Shown here one piece after another: positions 58,326 to 64,000 of a stretch of 64,000 bases of DNA. This stretch comes from Lentzea fradiae. GTDB taxonomy: Bacteria; Actinomycetota; Actinomycetes; Mycobacteriales; Pseudonocardiaceae. Location: NCBI RefSeq assembly GCF_900100955.1, contig NZ_FNCC01000024.1:1-64000 (forward strand), in the 5' to 3' direction. Both the position numbers and the translations under genes were made by a program. A model generated the notes under the pieces. It was given only the letters and a program-made list of their open reading frames with translations. It was not told the origin of the DNA and did not search any database. Numbering within the stretch: the stretch's first letter is position 1; each line of letters begins with the position of its first letter.

Positions 58326-60188
58326 ATGCCGGCTCTGCAAGCTGTCGTGCGCCACGACGACGTGGCCGAGTACGAACGGACCGCTGCCGGGTGGCGGCCG
58401 GGTGAGGCGTTCCCGGTTCTCGACGGAGCCGCGCTCACCCGCTACGAGGACGTGCTGCGTGCCGAGGGACGTCCGGAGCTGCCCGCCGTCACCGCGACGG
58501 CGTGGCCGGGCGCTGTGGCTTCCCTCGGTGCCGCGGCGACGCACGCGGCTGGAGCGCTCCTCGCGGCCGCGACCTCCCGCCCGCACCACCGCACCGACCT
58601 GACGAGCCTCGGCGGCCTGCTCGACTCGCTGCACGACGTCCCGGTCGCGCTGGTCGCCACGGCCGATGACCTGGCAGACCTCGGCGACTGGCCGGGCATG
58701 CGCCACCCCGGGCTCGGCGTGGTGACCGCGCGCAGCGCCGAGTCGCTGTCGTGCCTGATCTACCGCACGCTCACGGTCCAGGCCCGCGCGTCGTCGCGTG
58801 ACGTCGTCGTCACCCACCCCATGGCCGCCGGTGCCGACGAGGCGGACGCGGTGGCGTTGGACGAGCTGCGACCGCTGGTGCGCGGGCCGGTCACGTCCCT
58901 GCGCGTGCTCTCCCACGGCCGGGAGTGCTGCCTGCTGCTGCCCGACGGGCTGGTCTGCGGCCGGGGCACCGCGGAGCCGCCCGCGGACGTCGACCCCGCC
59001 CTGCGCGTCAGGTTGCCGTCCTGCCTGCGCGGCGAGGGCTGCTGGCGGCAGGACCTCGGCGACGAGGACCGGATCGCCGCCTCGTCGATCGACACGCGCC
59101 TGGCGTTCCTGCAGACGTGCAGCTCGGTCGCGGTGGGCAACAACGCGCACCCGCCCTCGGTCGGGGTCGGGCTCGGCTTCCTGGAGGGCACGACCGTCGC
59201 CGTGGTCGGCACGATCGGCCTCCACGTGGCTTACCGGCCGTTCTACGACGACCTCGCCGGCGCGTTGCACGGCGGCGCGCGCCTGGGGGAGGCGGTGGCA
59301 CGGCTCAACCAGGTCGCTGTGGCCGAAGGTGGCGAGTCCGCCCGCTTCGGACTGCTCGGCGATCCGGCCCTGCCCGTCGACGTGCCCGCGAGCATCACGC
59401 GCGAGGCGCGCCGTGCACCCGAGGTGGAGCCGGTCGACGACCAGCTGATCGCCGCGCAGACCGTCCTGGGCCGGTTGCGCTCGCTGCTGGCGCTGGAGCT
59501 GCCGTTGGACGAAGGACGGCTCACGACCCTGGAGCAGGTCGCCCGCCGCGGCCTCCTCGCGCGCGGTCAGCGTCAGGTCGACGCGCTGCGCGAGGTCCGG
59601 CAGGGGGTGGACGAGCTCCAGTCGAGCACGACGCGCGAGCTCGTGCACCAGGTCCACGACACGTGGTGGGGCTTCTTCGGTGATCGGGCCAGGGCGTTCC
59701 GGCAGGTGGACGCGGTACCGGTGGCCTGTCCCCAGTGCGGCCGCGACAGCGCGGTCCGGGTGGAGATGGCGCACCGCCTGCCCGTCGGGCTCACGGTCTT
59801 CGCGTTGCAGTGCCGCCGGTGCGGCGACCTGTCCTGGTCGACCGCCCGGACCCCGGCGGTCGAGCTGACCACGAACCACGTGGTCCACGCGCCCAAGGTC
59901 CAGGACAACGGCCTCACCGGCACCTTCGCCAACCGCGGTGACACGGCCGTGCTCGGGCACGTCGGCTTCGCCTTCGTGGCGGGCGGGGTCGGCGACCTGC
60001 CGCGGGGCAGGTCGCGACCGGTCCACGTGCCCGGCGGGGCGACGGCCAGGGAGACCTGGCGGTTCCGCCTGGACGAACGGGTCCAGGCGGCGGAGCGCTA
60101 CGCCGTCGTCACCGGCCTGGTCGAGGGCGAACACCAGTGCTCCTACGTCTTCGTCAACGTCCTGCCCCGGGATCGGGAGGTCCGATGA
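58326..60188 (+). CDS. Caspase-fold (C25/CHAT-like) protease candidate with zinc ribbon
   Basis: This 620-aa protein appears to be a clan CD-type cysteine peptidase. A putative catalytic His197 lies in VLSHGRECC. Cys265 lies in FLQTCSS after a beta-strand, 68 residues later. The gingipain-type closing motif FGLLGDPALP follows at 341-350. A helical region leads to a zinc ribbon with Cys468/Cys471 (CPQCG) and Cys496/Cys499 (CRRCG), then a beta-sandwich-like C-terminus (about 510-620). No signal peptide is seen. It starts at ATG 58326 after CGGGGGAA and overlaps the C-T gene by 4 bp. Its role is unknown: precursor cleavage, immunity or a regulated death switch are options. Confidence 0.75.
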   Translation: MPALQAVVRHDDVAEYERTAAGWRPGEAFPVLDGAALTRYEDVLRAEGRPELPAVTATAWPGAVASLGAAATHAAGALLAAATSRPHHRTDLTSLGGLLDSLHDVPVALVATADDLADLGDWPGMRHPGLGVVTARSAESLSCLIYRTLTVQARASSRDVVVTHPMAAGADEADAVALDELRPLVRGPVTSLRVLSHGRECCLLLPDGLVCGRGTAEPPADVDPALRVRLPSCLRGEGCWRQDLGDEDRIAASSIDTRLAFLQTCSSVAVGNNAHPPSVGVGLGFLEGTTVAVVGTIGLHVAYRPFYDDLAGALHGGARLGEAVARLNQVAVAEGGESARFGLLGDPALPVDVPASITREARRAPEVEPVDDQLIAAQTVLGRLRSLLALELPLDEGRLTTLEQVARRGLLARGQRQVDALREVRQGVDELQSSTTRELVHQVHDTWWGFFGDRARAFRQVDAVPVACPQCGRDSAVRVEMAHRLPVGLTVFALQCRRCGDLSWSTARTPAVELTTNHVVHAPKVQDNGLTGTFANRGDTAVLGHVGFAFVAGGVGDLPRGRSRPVHVPGGATARETWRFRLDERVQAAERYAVVTGLVEGEHQCSYVFVNVLPRDREVR

Positions 60189-61687
60189 GCACGACAGACA
60201 CGACCGCGGCCGGGACCCGGCAGTGGCGGGAACCGCCGGAGGCCGTCGCCCAGATGCTGCTCGCCGCGCAGCTCGCGCCCGTGTCGAGCTACACCATCGA
60301 CGTCCGTGCGGAGCTCGTCGGTGTTTCGGCCGACGCGGTGCGCCGCGCCGCCGCGGAGCTCGTCGTCCGCTATCCCGAGCTCGGTGCCGAGGTGGACACG
60401 ACCGACGACGGGGGCTTCCGCTGGAGGCCCGGCCCGGCGACCCCCTGGCTGCCGACCTCGGCGACCACCGGCGACGGTCCGGCCGACCGGGTCTTCGACC
60501 AGCTCGCGGCCACCGCGGACGAGGCGCCCGGCACCCCGCTGTTCCAGCTCGTGCTCTCCGGCGGGCCGCCCACGCGCGTGCTCGTCCGCGCCCACCACGC
60601 GATCGCCGACGGCCCCGGCCTCGCGGCGCTCGTGACCGAGCTGGCCGAGCTGGCGACGGCCGATGCCGCCGTTCCCCAGCGCCGGACCAGCGCTTTCGCC
60701 GCGCCACCCCACCCCGCACCCGCGGCGGCGGCCCGGGAGGACTGGGAGGGCCAGCTCGCGTTGCTGGAGGCCACCGGCCCCGCGGTGGACCGGGCCGGTG
60801 ACGACGACCGGCCGGCGGTCACGGCCCGCGCGACGCTCGACCGCGAGGTGCTCGGCGAACTGGCCAGGGCTGCGCGGGCGACCCCCACGGCCGTCCTGCT
60901 CGCCGCCACGCGCGTCGCGGTGGCCCGCCGGTTCGGGTGGTCGCTCCAGCGGCTCACGGTCCCCCTGGCCGCCGAGGGCGACCGGCTGCTCGCCATCCGC
61001 CCGCTGCCGGTTCCGCACCCCCTTCCCGTCTCCGGCTCCGTCCGCTCGGCGATCGACTCCTCGGCGGACGCCCTGTTCGACGCGCTGGACCGCGGCGCGC
61101 CCCCGGCGGACCTCGTCGGCAGGCTCAGCAGCAGCGTCGTCCCCGGCGTGCCGGACTGCCTGCTCACCGTCAACACGGCGGCCGGCGTGGCACCGGAGCA
61201 CCCGGCGGTGCGCGTGCACCCCGGCCCGCACCGGGGCGCACCCGGACTGCTGGCCGTGGAGCTGACGGGCGACGACCTGCGGCTGTCCGGCCACCCCGCC
61301 CACTTCACCGCGGACGACCTCGCGGGGTTCGCGGAGGAGCTGGCCGCGGTGCTCGCCGCCCCCGACGCCCCGGCGATCCCGGACGGCCGCTCGCTCACCC
61401 CGGTGCCCGCGACGTCCGCCACGCCCGGAGCACGACGTGCCGCGACCGAGGCCACCTCGGACGACCTCGAACGCTGCCTCGCCGTGTGGCGCGGTGCGTT
61501 CGGGGACCAGGTCGGGCCGGACGACGACCTCTTCGCCTTGGGCGCCAACTCCTTCACGTGCGCCCGCGTGGCGGCTCGCCTGCGGGCGGCCACGGCGCGC
61601 CCCGTGACCATCCGCGTCCTGTACCGGCACCCGACGGCGCGTGCGCTCGCCGCCTGGGTCGCCACCACTCCGCCACAAGACCGTTGA
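60185..61687 (+). CDS. Stand-alone NRPS condensation-carrier protein (C-T)
   Basis: This 500-aa protein has a condensation-type domain (about 15-410) with an intact active-site motif, HHAIADG, near residue 138, but a shortened N-lobe. A carrier domain (about 425-495) with LGANSFTCARV holds the phosphopantetheine serine. It could accept a residue activated by a separate adenylation protein and condense it with the chain made by the bimodular NRPS, or release it onto an amine. It begins at an ATG overlapping the caspase-like gene's stop. Confidence 0.87.
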   Translation: MSTTDTTAAGTRQWREPPEAVAQMLLAAQLAPVSSYTIDVRAELVGVSADAVRRAAAELVVRYPELGAEVDTTDDGGFRWRPGPATPWLPTSATTGDGPADRVFDQLAATADEAPGTPLFQLVLSGGPPTRVLVRAHHAIADGPGLAALVTELAELATADAAVPQRRTSAFAAPPHPAPAAAAREDWEGQLALLEATGPAVDRAGDDDRPAVTARATLDREVLGELARAARATPTAVLLAATRVAVARRFGWSLQRLTVPLAAEGDRLLAIRPLPVPHPLPVSGSVRSAIDSSADALFDALDRGAPPADLVGRLSSSVVPGVPDCLLTVNTAAGVAPEHPAVRVHPGPHRGAPGLLAVELTGDDLRLSGHPAHFTADDLAGFAEELAAVLAAPDAPAIPDGRSLTPVPATSATPGARRAATEATSDDLERCLAVWRGAFGDQVGPDDDLFALGANSFTCARVAARLRAATARPVTIRVLYRHPTARALAAWVATTPPQDR

Positions 61688-61710
61688 CCAGCAGACAAGA
61701 GGTGTGACCG

Positions 61711-62577
61711 ATGGACATCCCCAACGTGGCCCTGCGCGTCGCGGACGTGCACCGCAGCAAGGACTTCTACACCCGCTGGGTGGACTTCACCGCTTCTCCG
61801 CGCGGGGAGCTGTCGGCGGACGTGCTGGAGATCCTCGACAAGGACGGCGATCCGATGCTCCTCGCGGGCCCGGCCGCCGAGGACGTGACCGCGCACCTGG
61901 CGGAGCGCCACGCCGTCTTCGCCCCCGGTGAGAGCAGCTTCGTGTTCCGGGTCGACGACGTCGAGCAGCGCGCGAAGGCAATGCGCGAAGGCGGGCTCGA
62001 CCAGGCCACCGTCACGACCACGCGGTGGGGCGACAAGGTCCTGGCCGTGCCGGACGAGGACGGCTACACGCTCAAGTTCCTGCAGGAGGCCGTGCTCGAC
62101 GACCAGCAGGTCCTCGACCTGTTCGCCTCCGGGCCCGACGAGCTGGAGCGGGCCCTGGACGGGGTGACCGAGCGCGAGCTGGAGATCACCGACTCCGGTG
62201 GCGTGTGGACGTCCCGCGCGATCGTGCACCACATCTGCGACGGTGACCTGCAGTGGCTGGGCGCGATCATGGCGGCCCTGGTCCAGCCGGGCTACCTCTA
62301 CAACCACAACTGGTACACCACCGACCGCCGCTGCGCCGACCAGCTGTCCTACGACACCCGGCCGGTCGACGGCGCGCTGCGGCTGTTCCGCTCGCTGCGC
62401 GAACACCTCGCCGAACTGCTGACCGGTGTGCCCGGCGCGCTGGACCGCGAGGTCCGCTTCAACCCGCCGCACGACCCCGAGGGGTCGCCCCTGGCCGTGC
62501 GCGAGGTGCTCCGCCGGCGCGCCATCCACACGTTGCAGCACATCGACGAGGTCCGCGAGCTGCGCGACCCCGCCTGA
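61711..62577 (+). CDS. VOC-DinB fusion protein
   Basis: This 288-aa protein joins a glyoxalase/bleomycin-resistance (VOC) fold (about 1-125; NVALRVADVHRSKDFYTRWV, VLAVPDEDGYTLKFL) to a DinB four-helix domain (about 125-288). The DinB part has His residues in IVHHICDGDLQW and HTLQHIDE that suit a metal site. VOC proteins often bind and neutralise a cluster's own product. DinB proteins are often thiol-dependent transferases. A self-resistance role is therefore likely, though enzymatic tailoring cannot be excluded. It starts 23 bp after the C-T gene. Confidence 0.85.
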   Translation: MDIPNVALRVADVHRSKDFYTRWVDFTASPRGELSADVLEILDKDGDPMLLAGPAAEDVTAHLAERHAVFAPGESSFVFRVDDVEQRAKAMREGGLDQATVTTTRWGDKVLAVPDEDGYTLKFLQEAVLDDQQVLDLFASGPDELERALDGVTERELEITDSGGVWTSRAIVHHICDGDLQWLGAIMAALVQPGYLYNHNWYTTDRRCADQLSYDTRPVDGALRLFRSLREHLAELLTGVPGALDREVRFNPPHDPEGSPLAVREVLRRRAIHTLQHIDEVRELRDPA

Positions 62578-62612
62578 CCACACCGACCACCACGTCCACC
62601 ACAGGGGAGCCG

Positions 62613-62936
62613 ATGCCGACCAGTCCAGACCGCCGGATCGCCACCGGGCGCAACCCGAAGCCGGTGGACCCGAACGCCATGGCCGCCGAGCTGCGCGAGG
62701 AGATGAGGGCCGAGCGCAGGCGCCGCGGGATCAGCCTGTCGGTGCTCGCCCGCGAGCTGTGCGTCAACCGGGGCACGCTGTCGAGGTTCGAGACGGGGCG
62801 GACCAAGTCGCTCGAACGCATCGAGTACTACCACTTCGCCACCGACTACGCGACGGTGGTGAACCCCGACCTCGCCGCGGAGTGGCAGCGCCGGTACGAC
62901 GACGCCGTGCGGCGCGAACGACGCGGGACGGTCTGA
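62613..62936 (+). CDS. Small XRE-type helix-turn-helix regulator
   Basis: This 107-aa protein has a Cro/XRE helix-turn-helix (about 35-75): RRRGISLSVLARELCVNRGTL followed by SRFETGRTKS. The short helical tail is basic and tryptophan-containing. The N-terminus lacks a sensor domain. It is the last gene of the long rightward operon and a candidate local regulator. The ATG at 62613 follows AGGGGAGC. Confidence 0.82.
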   Translation: MPTSPDRRIATGRNPKPVDPNAMAAELREEMRAERRRRGISLSVLARELCVNRGTLSRFETGRTKSLERIEYYHFATDYATVVNPDLAAEWQRRYDDAVRRERRGTV

Positions 62937-62942
62937 CCGGAA

Positions 62943-62974
62943 CCGTGCCGTGGGGCCGCGGCACCACGGCACGG
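62943..62974. terminator. Bidirectional terminator between convergent operons
   Basis: Bases 62943-62953 and 62964-62974 form a perfect 11-bp stem with a 10-nt loop. It lies in the 56-bp gap between the rightward HTH gene and the leftward A-T gene and can end both transcripts. Confidence 0.8.
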
Positions 62975-62992
62975 CCGGGTCCTCCCGGACGC

Positions 62993-64000
62993 TCAGGCCA
63001 TGGTCGACACCAGGTCGGCCAGCGCCGCGCAGCTCTCGGCGCGCAGCACGTCGCGGAACCTCAAGCGCACCGAGAACTCGTTCTCGATCGCCGTGGCCAG
63101 CCGCATCGCGGACAGCGAGTCGCCACCGGCGGTGATGAAGTCGACGTCGTGGGGTGCGGCGGCTCCCAGCGCGCTGGACCACAGCGTGCGCAGCCGTCCC
63201 CCTCCTTGGTGGGAGGGAGCGCCGTCCGCCGACCACGGCTCGGCGGCGAGCAGCGACCGGACCTCGGCGCGGTCGACCTTGCCGTGCTGGTTCACCGGCA
63301 GTTCCGGCACCGCCACGACGACCTCGGGGAGCATGTAGTCCGGCACGTGCGCGGACATGGCGGTGCGCACCGCGCTCCGCAGCTGCGTCCCCCGTGAGGG
63401 CAGGTCGGTCACGACGACCAAGCCCAGGCGCGGCGAGCCGTCCGGAGCGGGCACGTCGGTGGCTGCCGCCCGGCTGACGCCGCCGACCAGCAGCGCCGCC
63501 CGTTCCACCTCCTCCGGCGCGACCCGGAAGCCGCGCACCTTCAGCCCGCCGTCGGCCCGTCCGAGGAAGTCGATCTCGCCCTGGTGCGTCAGGCGCACGA
63601 GGTCACCGGTGAGGTAGACCGGTCCGTCGACGCCGTCGACCGGGCGGGTGCCCGGCAGACCGGGGCGGCACGGCACTCCGCCGATGCCCAGCACGCCGGG
63701 CCGCCCGACGGGCACGCCGCGGCCGTCGTGGTCCACCACGCACAGCACGGAGCCGGGGATCGGCCGCCCGAGCTGCGGCGCGCCACGCCGGGACTCGGCG
63801 CCGCCGACGCGGTGGAACGCCACCGACACCCCGCACTCGGACGGGCCGTAGGTGCTCAGCAGGGTGACCGCTCCCCGGTGGCGCCGGACGAACGCGGCGG
63901 CCAGTGCCGGATCGTACGCCTCACCGCCGATGACCACGGCGCGCACGCACGCGGGCAGCCTCTCGTCGCGCCTGGCCAGGTGATCCGCCAGCACCGTCCA
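62993..64000 (-). CDS. NRPS adenylation-carrier protein (A-T), 5' end beyond the right edge
   Basis: The visible 335 residues are the C-terminal half of an adenylation domain (STYGPSECGVSVAF as A5, YLTGDLVRL as A7, GRADGGLKVRGFRV as A8, NQHGKVDR as A10 with its lysine) followed by a carrier domain (FITAGGDSLSAMRL). The specificity pocket is only partly visible, so the substrate is not predicted. As a free-standing A-T pair it could load the unit that the C-T protein condenses. It is convergent with the main operon and so separately controlled. Confidence 0.88.
   Translation of the reverse strand, partial: WTVLADHLARRDERLPACVRAVVIGGEAYDPALAAAFVRRHRGAVTLLSTYGPSECGVSVAFHRVGGAESRRGAPQLGRPIPGSVLCVVDHDGRGVPVGRPGVLGIGGVPCRPGLPGTRPVDGVDGPVYLTGDLVRLTHQGEIDFLGRADGGLKVRGFRVAPEEVERAALLVGGVSRAAATDVPAPDGSPRLGLVVVTDLPSRGTQLRSAVRTAMSAHVPDYMLPEVVVAVPELPVNQHGKVDRAEVRSLLAAEPWSADGAPSHQGGGRLRTLWSSALGAAAPHDVDFITAGGDSLSAMRLATAIENEFSVRLRFRDVLRAESCAALADLVSTMA

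Overview
The window is very GC-rich, uses GTG starts freely and overlaps stop and start codons at many junctions. It carries SARP-type regulators, extracellular CAZymes with ricin-type or CBM2 modules, and an NRPS locus. This suggests a filamentous actinomycete, probably Pseudonocardiales (the Saccharothrix/Lentzea/Actinosynnema type). That assignment is inferred from gene content and base composition. No rRNA, tRNA or CRISPR array was seen.

Region 1 (1-14544): the truncated 5' part of an IS982-family transposase gene lies at the left edge. A perfect 16-bp hairpin separates it from a compact, single-strand extracellular contractile injection system (eCIS) locus. In order, this encodes sheath, tube, a tail-assembly-like protein, a DUF6760-type mini-protein, a 966-aa disordered repeat protein, a second tube-like protein, a LysM tube-cap protein, a VgrG-like spike, a PAAR-like tip, gp25, baseplate J and a tail-I-like protein. 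A zinc-ribbon/membrane/discoidin-like protein and a LuxR-type regulator with a degenerate receiver follow. The AAA+ ATPase and a tape measure usually found in such loci are not recognised in the window.

Region 2 (14480-27060): two large tandem SARP-ATPase regulators are transcribed leftwards. They are followed by a CtaG/DUF2243/membrane-protein group, two proteins of unknown function and a saccharopine-dehydrogenase-like enzyme.

Region 3 (27119-35894): a hemicellulose-degradation island encodes secreted GH27 alpha-galactosidase, CE15 glucuronoyl esterase, GH43 and GH127 enzymes. Three copies of a LacI-type operator (GTNANCGNTNAN) sit in its promoter regions. No LacI-family regulator gene is in the window.

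Region 4 (36301-64000, running off the right edge): a probable nonribosomal peptide cluster. A class II aldolase, two HAD phosphatases, a threonine-synthase-like enzyme and an aminotransferase look like a precursor amino-acid pathway. A bimodular NRPS (A-T-Cy-A-T-TE) has a second adenylation domain whose pocket reads as a cysteine code and a Cy domain with an altered DxxxxD motif. SbnA-like and SbnB-like enzymes, with a carbamoyltransferase whose HCLP motif is altered, resemble the viomycin/capreomycin route to 2,3-diaminopropionate and beta-ureidoalanine. An ATP-grasp ligase, a Rossmann dehydrogenase, an MFS exporter, a prolyl oligopeptidase, a stand-alone C-T protein, a VOC-DinB fusion and a convergent A-T protein complete the visible part. 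The most unusual member is a 620-aa caspase-fold (C25/CHAT-like) protease candidate with an embedded zinc ribbon, at 58326-60188. Together these suggest a thiazoline-containing peptide built with a ureido or diamino amino acid, plus peptidase-based maturation or self-protection. I do not recognise the product.
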